64,000 nucleotides of DNA from contig NZ_JASCXJ010000016.1 in NCBI RefSeq assembly GCF_030271535.1, positions 62,001-126,000 of the forward strand, read 5' to 3'. The position numbers and the translations under genes were made by a program. Positions 41,568 to 50,042 of the stretch are shown here, one piece after another; positions within the stretch are counted from its first letter, which is position 1, and each line of letters begins with the position of its first letter. The notes beneath the pieces are model-generated. The model did not search any database and was not told the origin of the DNA. It was given only the letters and a program-made list of their open reading frames with translations. Source of the stretch: Nocardiopsis sp. ATB16-24 (GTDB taxonomy: Bacteria; Actinomycetota; Actinomycetes; Streptosporangiales; Streptosporangiaceae).

Positions 41568-41953
41568 GACGGACTCCCGATGTCTTCTGGACGGTCGCAC
41601 GCAAGACTACCCAAGGTATCGAATGAATAACTGAGCGTGCGAGTTCTGTGTCGACGGGGAGGGAAAGGCGTCCTGTGTGTGAAGGATCCCGACCAGGGTC
41701 GGTGCTCACACGACAGAAGCGGGCGCTTTTCGGCTTCCTCGAAGGGGGATCGTATCCCTGGGTGTCCAGCCTAGGGCCGAATGCGCCTCTGGGGAGCGCC
41801 CGAACCACGCTTTTCGGCCATGCGGCGGTTCCGGATGTTCGCGCTCGCGGTGGCCCGTGGCGTACGAGGAGAGTCGCCCCGTCACCCTGTGGCCCACGCT
41901 CCCGTGGTGATGGGACACTGGTGATCGACCACGATCCGCGGCGAACAGGTGCT
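41568..41953. other. Divergent intergenic region, 386 bp
   Basis: Between the SOD-like lipoprotein and the YigZ gene. I find no credible gene or clear promoter hexamers. An AT-rich spot TATCGAATGAATAA at 41617-41630 may belong to the SOD-like gene's promoter. Confidence 0.4.
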
Positions 41954-42574
41954 ATGCGAACGATCAAACGCGACGGCGAGTACGAGCTGGAGATCCGCAA
42001 GTCCCGCTTCATCTGCGCGCTGGCCAGGGTGGGCGACGAGGACGCGGCGCGTGCCTTCATCGCCGAGCGCCGCAGGGAGCACTGGAACGCCACCCACAAC
42101 TGCACCGCCTACGTACTGGGGGACGACGGAGGAGTGCAGCGCTCCAGCGACGACGGGGAGCCCGGCGGAACGGCGGGGGTGCCCATGCTGGAGGTGCTCC
42201 GGCACCGCCGCCTCACCGACACCGTCGCCGTGGTCACCCGCTACTTCGGCGGGGTCAAACTCGGCGCCGGCGGGCTGATCCGGGCCTACGGCGGAGCGGT
42301 GTCGGCCGCCGTGGACGAGATCGGGATCCTGGAGCGCCGCGAACTGCTCGTCGTGGACGTGTTCGCCGACTACATGCTCGGCGGACGCCTGGAGAGCGAC
42401 CTACGGGACTCCTCCCTGACCGTGCGGGACGTCGCCTACGCCGACCGGGTCCGCATCGAGGTGGCCCTGCCCGAGGACGACCTTCCCGGTTTCGAGGTCC
42501 GCCTGGCCGAACTGACCGGAGGCAGGGCAGAGTTCGAGGTGAAGGGCACCACGATGGTGGAGGTGGAGCCCTGA
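41954..42574 (+). CDS. YigZ/IMPACT-family protein
   Basis: 206 residues. The N-terminal IMPACT domain has the diagnostic KSRFICAL, NATHNCTAYVLG and SDDGEPGGTAG, and TRYFGGVKLGAGGLIRAYG, the most conserved blocks of the family; a C-terminal DUF1949 half follows. IMPACT proteins are linked to translational stress control, but the bacterial role is not settled. ATG at 41954. Confidence 0.93.
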   Translation: MRTIKRDGEYELEIRKSRFICALARVGDEDAARAFIAERRREHWNATHNCTAYVLGDDGGVQRSSDDGEPGGTAGVPMLEVLRHRRLTDTVAVVTRYFGGVKLGAGGLIRAYGGAVSAAVDEIGILERRELLVVDVFADYMLGGRLESDLRDSSLTVRDVAYADRVRIEVALPEDDLPGFEVRLAELTGGRAEFEVKGTTMVEVEP

Positions 42575-42692
42575 GGACGTGCGGGGAAACGCTCACGTAG
42601 CAGTAACGAGTGGCGCCCCAGGGTGTGCACGTGTCATGACGCGGCTTAGGATTTTGCCGTAAACGTCACCGTTCGTGGGGGAGAGACCGTCC

Positions 42693-44180
42693 ATGCGCAG
42701 CTCTCGGGTGCCCCAGGCTTTCACCTGTGGCCTCGCGGTGCTGCTGATCACCGCGTGCACAAGCGATGCGGAACCTCCCGCGCCTCCGTCGCAGAAGGAG
42801 CCGAGCCCGATCCCCACGGCCTTCGAGGGCGAGGCCCCGCCCGGGATCGAGGGCGAGGTCCTGCGGTACCTGCACGGTGACGCCGCGGACGTCCACGAGA
42901 TCCTCGACGACCCCTTCGGTGTCCGGATCAGCCCGGTGGGCGACGCCCTCCTCATCAGTTCCGGCGGCGAGGACCGCCACCTGCTGCACGACGCGGCCAC
43001 CGGCGAGACCCTGTGGGAGGGCCAGGCGCGCTTCCGAGGCTTCGACACCGACCGTGACGGTGGACAGGTCCTGCTCATGGCCGACACCGAGGGAGCGCCG
43101 TTCGTCCTGGACGCCCGAGGCGAAACGGTGTGGGAACCCGCCGAGGAGGGCGACGTCTACCTCGACGGACTGGCCGTGCGCCGCCCCGACGAATGGTCCT
43201 CGGAAGAGCCGTTCGGTGCCTTCTCCCTGCTGGACGCCGAGGGCGACGAGTTGTGGTCCTACGACTTCGAGGCGCCGCCCGAGCCGGAGGAGGACTCGGG
43301 CGAGGAGGACTCCGAGGAGGGCGAGGAGGACCCGGACGAGTCCGGTGGGGGACCGGAACCGGGCGTTCCCGTGGCGGTGTCGGGCGACCTGGTCCTGCTC
43401 GCACACGGCGGTCCCGGTCTGAACGCCTACTCGGTGGACCCCGACGCCGAGGACGCCGGTGACGAGGACGACGAGGACGCCGACGCCGAGAAGGTGTGGG
43501 CGGTCGACGGCGAGGACGCGGACCTGGGACTGTCGACCTCAGCGCCCGCCCCCGCACCGCAGGTGCTCGGCTTCTACCCGCTGCCGGGGGACGAACCGGA
43601 GTCCCCGGCCGAGGAGGAGGACGACACTGAGGACGACGGTGAGGACGCGGACGAGGTCCTGCTGCTGCGCTGGGCCTACACCGAGGCGCCCTCCGTCCTC
43701 ACCGCGCACGACCCGCGCGACGGCGACCTGGTGTGGTCCCTGGAGGAGCCGGGGACCAACCCGGTGGCCGACCCCTTCCACACGGCCAGGGCTCCGGGCG
43801 GCCTGCACGACGCCGCCACGGGCACCCTCCTGCTGTCCCAGGCCAGCGGCGCCGCCCCCATGATCGCGATCGACCTGGCCACCGGAGAGGTCCTGTGGGG
43901 ACTGGAGGAGGAGGCCGGATCCATCTCGCCGGCCTTCGCCTTCGACGGTCTGGTCTACGGCGACTCCCGTGCCAGCACGGGCGAGGACCGGCAACTCGTC
44001 CTCGACGCCGTCACGATGGACGTGGTCGAGGACGAACTTCCGGCCTATGTGGAGGCGGTCACCGAGAGCGGGCACGCCGTCCTCGTGCAGGACCGGCAGC
44101 GCTTCGTCTACGGTCCCCCACCGCAGGAGGAGGAACCGAGCCCCTCTCCGAACCCTTCGCCGTCCGACGACGCGAGCTGA
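42693..44180 (+). CDS. Lipoprotein with beta-propeller-like repeats and acidic insertions
   Basis: 495 residues. A signal peptide with lipobox LITAC (Cys22). The folded part has repeated strand motifs of the PQQ/YVTN type (AATGETLWEGQ, DARGETVWEP, DAEGDELWSYD, DLATGEVLWGL), pointing to an outer-surface beta propeller. It is interrupted by Glu/Asp-rich runs (about residues 195-225, 255-275 and 310-325). The ATG at 42693 is chosen over a GTG at 42675 because of GGGGAG placement. No catalytic residues recognised. Confidence 0.75.
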   Translation: MRSSRVPQAFTCGLAVLLITACTSDAEPPAPPSQKEPSPIPTAFEGEAPPGIEGEVLRYLHGDAADVHEILDDPFGVRISPVGDALLISSGGEDRHLLHDAATGETLWEGQARFRGFDTDRDGGQVLLMADTEGAPFVLDARGETVWEPAEEGDVYLDGLAVRRPDEWSSEEPFGAFSLLDAEGDELWSYDFEAPPEPEEDSGEEDSEEGEEDPDESGGGPEPGVPVAVSGDLVLLAHGGPGLNAYSVDPDAEDAGDEDDEDADAEKVWAVDGEDADLGLSTSAPAPAPQVLGFYPLPGDEPESPAEEEDDTEDDGEDADEVLLLRWAYTEAPSVLTAHDPRDGDLVWSLEEPGTNPVADPFHTARAPGGLHDAATGTLLLSQASGAAPMIAIDLATGEVLWGLEEEAGSISPAFAFDGLVYGDSRASTGEDRQLVLDAVTMDVVEDELPAYVEAVTESGHAVLVQDRQRFVYGPPPQEEEPSPSPNPSPSDDAS

Positions 44181-44320
44181 ACCGACGACGTGGCCTCGGA
44201 AAGGGGCTTCGTGGACCGAGGCGGCGGGATCGGCGACGACCGGGCCGTCCGCGAGGAAACCGACTGTGGCTGATGCCCGGCGGGCTCCCCGCCGGGGCGG
44301 GGGCCCACTGGGATGGGATG

Positions 44321-44392
44321 GGAGCCCGCCGGCGAGGGAGCCGCTGGCGGGAGAGCCCGTTGGGGTGGGGGGAGCCCGCCGGCGAGGGAGCC
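44321..44392. repeat. 22-bp direct repeat, 50 bp apart
   Basis: The same 22 bases (starting GGAGCCCGCC and ending GAGGGAGCC) occur at 44321-44342 and 44371-44392 in the gap after the lipoprotein gene, and an inverse half (CGGCGGGCTCCCC) occurs near 44279. Probably local slippage duplication, or part of a terminator for the convergent genes. Confidence 0.6.
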
Positions 44393-44399
44393 CGTGTCG

Positions 44400-44834
44400 C
44401 TATCGGGCGAGGTCGAAGGCGGCCCAGGTGTGGGTGCCGAGGTCACCGAAGCGGCAGACGCGGGAGTATCCCCAGGCTGTGGACAACTCCCCGACCATGA
44501 GCAGCCCGCGTTGGCCCTCGGCCTCGTCCCACTCGGCGGCGGTGCGCGCCTCGGGGATCTCCGGAACGCCCCCGGACAGTCCGTCGTCGGTGAACCCCAG
44601 GGTCACCGAGCCGTCGTCCACCAGCCACAGGGTCCGGACGACGCGCCCGTCATCCCCTCCCGAAGCGGTGTACTTGACGCAGTTGGCGAACAGCTCGCTG
44701 CCGCACAGGACCAGCGTCTCGGCGACGTCCTCGTCGAACCCCTCCAGGTCGGCGCGCAGGTCGCGGCGGACCCGGGACAGGTGGGAGAGGTCCCCGGGGT
44801 AGAGGCGGTGCTCCCACAGGCGGGTCGGGGTCAT
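44400..44834 (-). CDS. ATP-binding protein, anti-sigma-factor/GHKL type
   Basis: 144 residues of a single HATPase_c_2 domain: N-box SELFANCVKYTAS, an Asp-Asp-Gly ATP-lid motif (FTDDGLSGGVPE) and a Gly-rich box GQRGLLMVGELSTAWGY. No kinase dimerisation helix, so it is of the RsbW/SpoIIAB-like free ATPase class common in actinomycetes. The ATG at 44834 overlaps the stop of the preceding gene in the string ATGA, so the two are coupled. A STAS partner is not adjacent. Confidence 0.82.
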   Translation of the reverse strand: MTPTRLWEHRLYPGDLSHLSRVRRDLRADLEGFDEDVAETLVLCGSELFANCVKYTASGGDDGRVVRTLWLVDDGSVTLGFTDDGLSGGVPEIPEARTAAEWDEAEGQRGLLMVGELSTAWGYSRVCRFGDLGTHTWAAFDLAR

Positions 44835-45304
44835 GCTCCCACCCCCGCAGTCTGCTTGTGCTCCTGCTGGGCCTGCCACCGGCGGACGGCCTCGGCGAGG
44901 TCGTCGAAGGTGACCGGCGGCGGGTCGGAGGCGAGCAGGTCGCCCTCGGCGATCCGGGGTTCGGGGATGCGCGGCGCGGCCCACCGCTGGAGGCGCGCGG
45001 TCGCGGCGGCCTGGACACGGCTCTGTTCGTGGGCGGTGTAGTAGGGCCTGACCAGGGGAAGGTCGTCGGCCGGGAAGACCTCGCGCGGCTCGGCCAGGCG
45101 CGGGGCGGCGGGGGGAAGCGGTCGGACGGCGGGACCGGGGTGGGCGGCGTAGCGGCGCACGCGGGTCGAACGTCGGCGGACGTGACGGCCACGGGGAGAG
45201 GCGAACAGCGCTCGCAGGAGCCCGAGGGCATTCCTGAGGAGCGCGGCACTAAACTGGCTCACGCTGGCAATCCTTGGGTTGAAAGAAGTTGAATTGCTGG
45301 CCAT
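44831..45304 (-). CDS. Hypothetical protein coupled to the anti-sigma-type ATPase
   Basis: 157 residues, basic N-terminal half (RGRHVRRRSTRVRRY) and a C-terminal helical part (DDLAEAVRRWQAQQEHKQ). I do not recognise it. The 4-bp stop/start overlap with the ATPase gene suggests a shared function. The start could be further in, because no strong ribosome-binding site precedes the ATG at 45304. Confidence 0.6.
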   Translation of the reverse strand: MASNSTSFNPRIASVSQFSAALLRNALGLLRALFASPRGRHVRRRSTRVRRYAAHPGPAVRPLPPAAPRLAEPREVFPADDLPLVRPYYTAHEQSRVQAAATARLQRWAAPRIPEPRIAEGDLLASDPPPVTFDDLAEAVRRWQAQQEHKQTAGVGA

Positions 45305-45577
45305 GGCCCCGGGCGCTGACAGAGCGTCGCGGGGTCACGATTTCTTCGGTTGTGCGGCCAGAATAGGGCACGGCGGGGCCGCGTGCACACTTTTCGCACA
45401 GAACGCCGAAGAATTTCTCAGGAAGGGTGTTCTGGCTGGTCAGGATGCCGTTGGGCTCCGGGGATAAAAGAAAGAAGTCCCATTCGCGGTGATCTTGCTC
45501 CCAGCGTCATTGTGAACAGTCGAAGTCGACGCTGGGAGCAAGATCACGGGGGCAGGCGGCGGAGAGGCCGTCCCCGC
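45305..45577. other. Intergenic region, 273 bp, with palindrome copy A
   Basis: Holds the promoter of the two-gene ATPase unit and, at 45489-45547, one copy of the palindromic element. The segment 45463-45480 is purine-rich (AAAAGAAAGAAG) and acts as the T-rich tail of the hairpin on the minus strand. Confidence 0.6.
45489..45547. repeat. Palindromic element copy A (perfect 20-bp arms)
   Basis: GTGATCTTGCTCCCAGCGTC (45489-45508) and its exact complement (45528-45547) around a 19-nt loop. It lies 30 bp past the stop of the lipoprotein gene at 45578-46261; read on that strand it is followed by a T-rich tract, so it should work as that gene's terminator. Its left arm is the same as in copy B. 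Confidence 0.9.
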
Positions 45578-46261
45578 TCAGTCCCCGCTCGTCTGAAGCT
45601 TCTGGTAGAAGGCGAGCGACCCGCCGTTGATCATGTACGCCTCGTACGGGCTGACGGTGTCCTCAGCGGAGTCCACCCACGCCACTCCGCCATCTTGCGC
45701 GTAGCAGAGGAAGTCCGCCGGGTCCTCGGCTCCGGGCACCATCACGACCACGTCGTCGGTGTCGCAGAACACCGCCTCCGCCTCGGAGTAGTGCCGCAGC
45801 CAGTCCTCCAGGAACTCGCGGGTCACCGGCATCTCGGGGTACTCGAACGAGAACTCCACCCCGCCCGCGACCTCCTCGGAGGTCACCGGGAATTCGAGGT
45901 CGACCCCGCCGTAGGTGAGCGTGCACACGGTGGACAGGTCGTCCGGGCACTCGGCGACGGCGTCGGGATCGACCTCGCCCGCCACCCCCGAGACGTCCGA
46001 CAGCAGGTGCCATGCGGCGCGCTCATGCACCGGCGCAGACTCGTCGGGCTCGGCGGGCAGGTCGGACAGGTCCGCCTCCGGCGGGTCGGCGGGGACCTCG
46101 CCCTCCACGAGCAGCGCGGACAGGTCCTCCCGGGAGGCCTCGCTCAGATCCCCCCGCGCGGATCCGCCCGACTCCTCGGCGGTGCCGCCGCCGCAGGCGG
46201 TCGCGGTCAGGGCGAGAGCGGCCGTCAGGGGGAGGAGGAACTTCCACGGGCGCAGGGGCAT
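45578..46261 (-). CDS. Lipoprotein, unknown function
   Basis: 227 residues, signal peptide with lipobox TATAC (Cys23). The mature part is very acidic (few Lys/Arg) with a Cys pair CPDDLSTVCTL and later two Cys in AEAVFCDTDD and DFLCYAQDG that may form disulfides. No recognised domain. AAGGAAAC precedes the ATG at 46261. The palindromic element A is just after its stop. Confidence 0.75.
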   Translation of the reverse strand: MPLRPWKFLLPLTAALALTATACGGGTAEESGGSARGDLSEASREDLSALLVEGEVPADPPEADLSDLPAEPDESAPVHERAAWHLLSDVSGVAGEVDPDAVAECPDDLSTVCTLTYGGVDLEFPVTSEEVAGGVEFSFEYPEMPVTREFLEDWLRHYSEAEAVFCDTDDVVVMVPGAEDPADFLCYAQDGGVAWVDSAEDTVSPYEAYMINGGSLAFYQKLQTSGD

Positions 46262-46443
46262 CGTCGGGTTTCCTTCGTGGTCGTTGTCGGGAAAAGGGGG
46301 ACAGGACGTCGTTCCGGAGGGGTGTGATGCTCCTGGGGTCGGGGTGGTTCTCGCTTTCTGCACGCGATGTAGCGGTGTGGTGACCGCCCCTCGCCTTTCC
46401 CTGCCTTTTCCCGTGGCGCTTCTACGGTCTGCCGCCTTCCCCC

Positions 46444-46502
46444 GTGATCTTGCTCCCAGCGTCACTGGGGGCGTCCGGCAGTGTCACCCGGAGCAAGATC
46501 AC
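46444..46502. repeat. Palindromic element copy B
   Basis: 59 bp with 13-bp perfect outer arms (GTGATCTTGCTCC / GGAGCAAGATCAC), a 6-base internal mismatch zone, an inner CACTG/CAGTG stem and an 11-nt loop GGGGCGTCCGG. Same orientation as C and D by its asymmetric middle. Confidence 0.9.
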
Positions 46503-46644
46503 CGGGGAAAAGGCGTGCTTCTCCACCCGGGCGGCACCGAGGAAGGCCGTCGAGGAAGGCCGTCTGCCGTCCCCCGGTGGGAGTCGGGGCCAGGTGAGCG
46601 TGCCACGGTGGCGGCCGGGATCGGGAGGAGCCGGAACGAACCCG

Positions 46645-46703
46645 GTGATCTTGCTCCTAGCGTCACTGGGGGCGTCCGGCAGTGTCGCCCGGAGCAAGAT
46701 CAC
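46645..46703. repeat. Palindromic element copy C
   Basis: 59 bp, nearly identical to copies B and D (GTGATCTTGCTCCTAGCGTC at the left, GGAGCAAGATCAC at the right). It lies 14 bp from the AbiEi-like gene's stop and could terminate that gene. Confidence 0.9.
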
Positions 46704-46717
46704 CGGGGATAAGGCGC

Positions 46718-47683
46718 TCAGCGCCCGGCACTGGCGACGGTGGACAGCACGTAGTCGGGGCGCTTGAGGTCCCGCCAGGTGAAGCGGACGATCCGAACGT
46801 CCGGATACCAGACCTGAAGCGCGTTCTGACGTTGCCGATCCCTGGCCAACGCCTGCGGAGTGCTGTGCGGACCGACGCCGTCGGCCTCACCGATGAGACG
46901 CAGGTCCTCCCACCAGAAATCGACGATGCCGATGAGCCTGCCGTGCCCATCGATGAACCGGTGCTGAAGATCGGTGGGCGGCAGGCCCCCGTCGACGCAC
47001 AGCAGCCGCACGCGGGTCTCCAGAGGACTCTGGGCGCGGCCGTCGGCGAGCGGCCACCACCTGCGCACGTTCACACAGCCCCTGCGCCCCCGATTGGCCC
47101 TCTCCAACTGCGGGATGTCCTCGCGGGTGATGAGACCCTGGTTGAGCGCCGAGTCCATGAGGCACACGGCGGTCTCCCGGTCCACGTGCAAAAGGACGTC
47201 CCGTAGGGTCCTGCCGGGATCGGTCAGGCGGAGACCGCCCTCCACCGTGGTGACCTCCTCCCTGGACACGTACCAGCTGTGCAGGGTGATCCCCTGAACG
47301 TGGCGCTGGGCACCGAGGGCGGGGATGACCATGTGCACCTCCCGGCCGTCCCACTGCGGAAGCCCTTCCATCCCCCACAGGAGGGCGGCGGTGCGACCTC
47401 CGGCGAAGGACTGCGGCCCCAGGGACAGCTGGGCCGCCATGGCCGAGGTGCGCAGACGCATGGCCGGATCAGAGCGTTCGATCATGGAGCGGACGGAGTA
47501 CACCCGGGGGTGGGGACGCCCCCATGCGCCGCCACGCAGGAGCCGACGGATGTCGTCCTTGGTGAGGCCGAGGTCGCGGGCCTGTTCCCAGCTGAGCATT
47601 CCGTACTGCCGGGACGCCACCGCGACCGCCGCCATGGTGGTGGTAACACGTGAAGGCCTTGGTGAGGGGGTCGTCTGGTTCAT
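46718..47683 (-). CDS. AbiEi-like antitoxin-domain protein with endonuclease-like C-terminus, solitary
   Basis: 321 residues. N-terminal winged-helix AbiEi domain (about 20-75, YGMLSWEQARDLGLTKDDIR, then RRLLRGGAWGRPHPRVY). The C-terminal 90 residues show a Vsr/DUF559-like pattern (RFIDGHGRLIGIVDFWWEDL, IGEADG, ALARDRQRQNALQVW, VRFTWRDL), in which acidic residues and Glu-Ala-Asp-Gly would form a nuclease-fold site. No AbiEii nucleotidyltransferase toxin is adjacent, so it is not a standard type IV toxin-antitoxin pair. The ATG at 47683 has a weak ribosome site. Flanked by palindromic elements C and D. Confidence 0.75.
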   Translation of the reverse strand: MNQTTPSPRPSRVTTTMAAVAVASRQYGMLSWEQARDLGLTKDDIRRLLRGGAWGRPHPRVYSVRSMIERSDPAMRLRTSAMAAQLSLGPQSFAGGRTAALLWGMEGLPQWDGREVHMVIPALGAQRHVQGITLHSWYVSREEVTTVEGGLRLTDPGRTLRDVLLHVDRETAVCLMDSALNQGLITREDIPQLERANRGRRGCVNVRRWWPLADGRAQSPLETRVRLLCVDGGLPPTDLQHRFIDGHGRLIGIVDFWWEDLRLIGEADGVGPHSTPQALARDRQRQNALQVWYPDVRIVRFTWRDLKRPDYVLSTVASAGR

Positions 47684-47786
47684 GCTCACACTCTGAGTCC
47701 AGAGCCGTCGCTCCACCAGGGCTTCCTGCGGCCTGTGGACGGCCGCCTCCCCTCCACCACCCGTCCGCCCGCCTCCCCTCCACCCC

Positions 47787-47845
47787 GTGATCTTGCTCCT
47801 AGCGTCACTGGGGGCGTCCGGCAGTGGCACCCGGAGCAAGATCAC
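47787..47845. repeat. Palindromic element copy D
   Basis: 59 bp, same orientation and nearly the same sequence as copy C (CTAGCGTCACTGGGGGCGTC centre). It lies 104 bp upstream of the AbiEi-like gene's ATG and is followed at once by the tandem repeat. Confidence 0.9.
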
Positions 47846-47868
47846 GGGGTGAGGGTTGCTCTTCGCCC

Positions 47869-47989
47869 CGCTCGCCCCGCCTGCCCCGCCCCGCTCGCCC
47901 TACCCGCCTGCCCCGCCCCGCTCGCCCTACCCGCCTGCCCCGCCCCATCCGCCCTACCCGCCTGCCCCGCCCCATCCGCCCCTCCCACC
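47869..47989. repeat. 27-bp tandem repeat (about 4.5 copies)
   Basis: Exact or near-exact 27-bp units begin at 47892, 47919 and 47946, with a 3-base-shorter first unit (about 47869) and a partial last one (47973-47989). Unit core CGCCCTACCCGCCTGCCC. The unit is a multiple of three and reads as Arg/His-Ser-Pro-Tyr-Pro-Pro-Ala-Pro-Pro in one frame, but no real gene uses it. Strand bias is extreme: almost only C on the plus strand. Confidence 0.9.
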
Positions 47990-48104
47990 CCACCCGACAC
48001 GCGCGGAGACGCAGACGACTTCAGCAGGTCAAGGCACTGGCATCCGGGTGGTGGGAGCACCCCCGACGTTTCGTGACCGAGCGTGATTTCCTACCATCCG
48101 ATGT

Positions 48105-50042
48105 ATGGACGTCCCTGAGAACGGGGCCGCCGGTTCCGGCGCGCCCGACCTGGCCGAGGGGTTCCCGGCCGCCACGTACGGACGGTGGCGTGAACTCGTC
48201 GCGGGAGTGCTGCGCAAGAGCGGTGTTCCCGAGGAGAGGCTCGCCGACGCACCCGAGTCGGTGCTCGCCACGCACACCTACGACGGTTTCGCGATCGCAC
48301 CCCTCGCCACCGCCGAGCCCGCGGCGGCCGACCCCGGTTTCCCGGGGCTGCCCCCCTTCACCCGGGGCTATAGGCCCGGCGGCGGGGTCGCCCAGGGCTG
48401 GGACATCCGTGCCCGTCACACCGACGCGGACCCGGCCGTCCTGCGCCGCCGCGTGCACAACGACCTGATGAACGGTGTCAGCTCGCTGTGGATCGCGGTC
48501 GGCGGTACCGGCCTGCCGGCCTCGGCGCTGGGCGAGGCCCTCACCGACGTCCACCTGGACCTGGCACCCGTGGTGCTGGATGCGGGCTCCCACTACTCCG
48601 ACGCCGCCGACGCGCTGCTGCGCGCCCACGCCGACGCCGACGTGCCCGACGGGCGGATCATCTCCCACCTGGGGGTGGACCCCCTCACCACCGCCGCTCG
48701 CGCGGGAGAGCGCCCCGACGTCACCGACCCGGTGCGCTTCGCCGTCGACCGCGCCGAGAACCGGCCCGGACTGGGACTGGTGGTGGCGGACGGCCGTCTC
48801 GTGCACGACGCGGGCGGCTCCGACGGCCAGGAACTGGGGTGGGTCGTCGCCGCGGCGACCGCCTACCTGCGCGCCCTGCACGACGCCGGGCTGGACGTGG
48901 CCGACGCCGCTCGGCGCATCGAGTTCCGGCTGGCCGCCAACGCCGACCAGTTCGCGGTGATCGCCAAGCTGCGGGCCGTGCGCGCCATGTGGAACCAGGT
49001 GCTGGCCGCGAGCGGGGTGACCGCCGACCAGCGCACCATGCGGCTGCACGCGCCCACGTCCGAGGCGATGATGACCCGCCGCGACCCGCACGTGAACATG
49101 CTGCGCACCACCGTCGCCTGCTTCGCCGCCGGGGTCGGCGGCGCCGACGCGGTCACCGTGGCCCCGTTCGACTCCGCGGTGGGCCTGCCCGACGACTTCG
49201 CGCGCCGCATCGCCCGCAACACCCAGTCCCTGCTCATCGAGGAGTCGCACCTGGCGCGGGTCGTGGACCCCGCCGGGGGCTCCTTCCACGTCGAGGCCCT
49301 CACCCGTGACCTGTACCGCGCGGGCTGGGCGTTCTTCCAGGAGACGGAGGCCGCGGGGGGCGCGGCCCAGGCCCTGGAGAGCGGACTCCTGCGCGAGCGG
49401 GTGGACGCGGTGTGGGAGCGTCGACGCCTGGACCTGGCCCATCGCCGCGCCCCGCTCACCGGGGTCAGCGAGTTCCCCAACGCGGCCGAGGTCCCGCTGG
49501 TGCGCGACCCCGACCCGGCCTCCCCTCCCGCCACGCCGGTCACCGGAGGCTTCCCGGTCCGCCGGTACGCCGAGGAGTACGAGGCGTTGCGCGACCGCAG
49601 CGACACCCAGGCGGGCGACACCGGGCACCGGCCCACGGCCTTCCTGGCCACGCTCGGGCCGGTGGCCGTGCACACCGCGCGCGCCTCGTTCGCGGCCAAC
49701 CTGCTCGCGGCGGGCGGTGTCGACTCCCACGACCCCGGACCGTTGGAGGACGCCGAGGCCGTGGCTTCGGCCTTCGCGGCCTCGGGTCACCGCGTCGCGG
49801 TGATCTGCTCCTCCGACGAGGTCTACGCCGAGCAGGCCGAGGTCGTCGCCCGAGCGCTCAAGGGGGCGGGCGCCCGGCGGGTCCTCCTCGCAGGCAAGCC
49901 CCGCGACGCCTACCGCGAGGCGGGCGTGGACGGTTTCGCCTACGCCGGCTGCGACGCCGTCGCCCTGCTCACCGACCTGCTCGACACCCTGCTCACCGAT
50001 CCGCCGGCACAGTCCACCACAGCCCAGGGGGCGCGTTCATGA
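48105..50042 (+). CDS. mutA: Methylmalonyl-CoA mutase small subunit
   Basis: 645 residues. A TIM-barrel mutase fold (about 50-480) similar to MutB but with a degenerate C-terminal cobalamin domain (about 520-640) that lacks the DxHxxG His, as usual for the structural alpha-like subunit. The ATG at 48105 has no Shine-Dalgarno; TACCAT at 48092-48097 could be a -10 box placing the transcription start at or next to the ATG, so the mRNA may be leaderless. Its stop overlaps mutB (ATGA). Confidence 0.93.
   Translation: MDVPENGAAGSGAPDLAEGFPAATYGRWRELVAGVLRKSGVPEERLADAPESVLATHTYDGFAIAPLATAEPAAADPGFPGLPPFTRGYRPGGGVAQGWDIRARHTDADPAVLRRRVHNDLMNGVSSLWIAVGGTGLPASALGEALTDVHLDLAPVVLDAGSHYSDAADALLRAHADADVPDGRIISHLGVDPLTTAARAGERPDVTDPVRFAVDRAENRPGLGLVVADGRLVHDAGGSDGQELGWVVAAATAYLRALHDAGLDVADAARRIEFRLAANADQFAVIAKLRAVRAMWNQVLAASGVTADQRTMRLHAPTSEAMMTRRDPHVNMLRTTVACFAAGVGGADAVTVAPFDSAVGLPDDFARRIARNTQSLLIEESHLARVVDPAGGSFHVEALTRDLYRAGWAFFQETEAAGGAAQALESGLLRERVDAVWERRRLDLAHRRAPLTGVSEFPNAAEVPLVRDPDPASPPATPVTGGFPVRRYAEEYEALRDRSDTQAGDTGHRPTAFLATLGPVAVHTARASFAANLLAAGGVDSHDPGPLEDAEAVASAFAASGHRVAVICSSDEVYAEQAEVVARALKGAGARRVLLAGKPRDAYREAGVDGFAYAGCDAVALLTDLLDTLLTDPPAQSTTAQGARS

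Larger units (their letters stand above)
46262..46717. other. Intergenic region, 456 bp, with palindrome copies B and C
   Basis: Between the acidic lipoprotein and the AbiEi-like gene (both minus strand). It contains copies B (46444-46502) and C (46645-46703), 201 bp apart, with no credible gene between them. Confidence 0.6.
47684..48104. other. Divergent intergenic region, 421 bp
   Basis: Between the AbiEi-like gene and mutA. It holds palindromic copy D (47787-47845), a 27-bp tandem repeat (47869-47989) and the mutA promoter region. Confidence 0.7.

Noticed and set aside
46718-47845. Upstream start for the AbiEi-like gene at 47845
   Set aside because: It would translate the palindromic element itself; the same peptide appears antisense to the other copies, so it is a by-product of the repeat.
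47869-47989. Tandem repeat considered as a CRISPR array
   Set aside because: Units are contiguous without unique spacers.
47824-48468. Pro-rich frame across the 27-bp tandem repeat into mutA
   Set aside because: No ribosome site, overlaps mutA in another frame, and the repeats give only low-complexity sequence.
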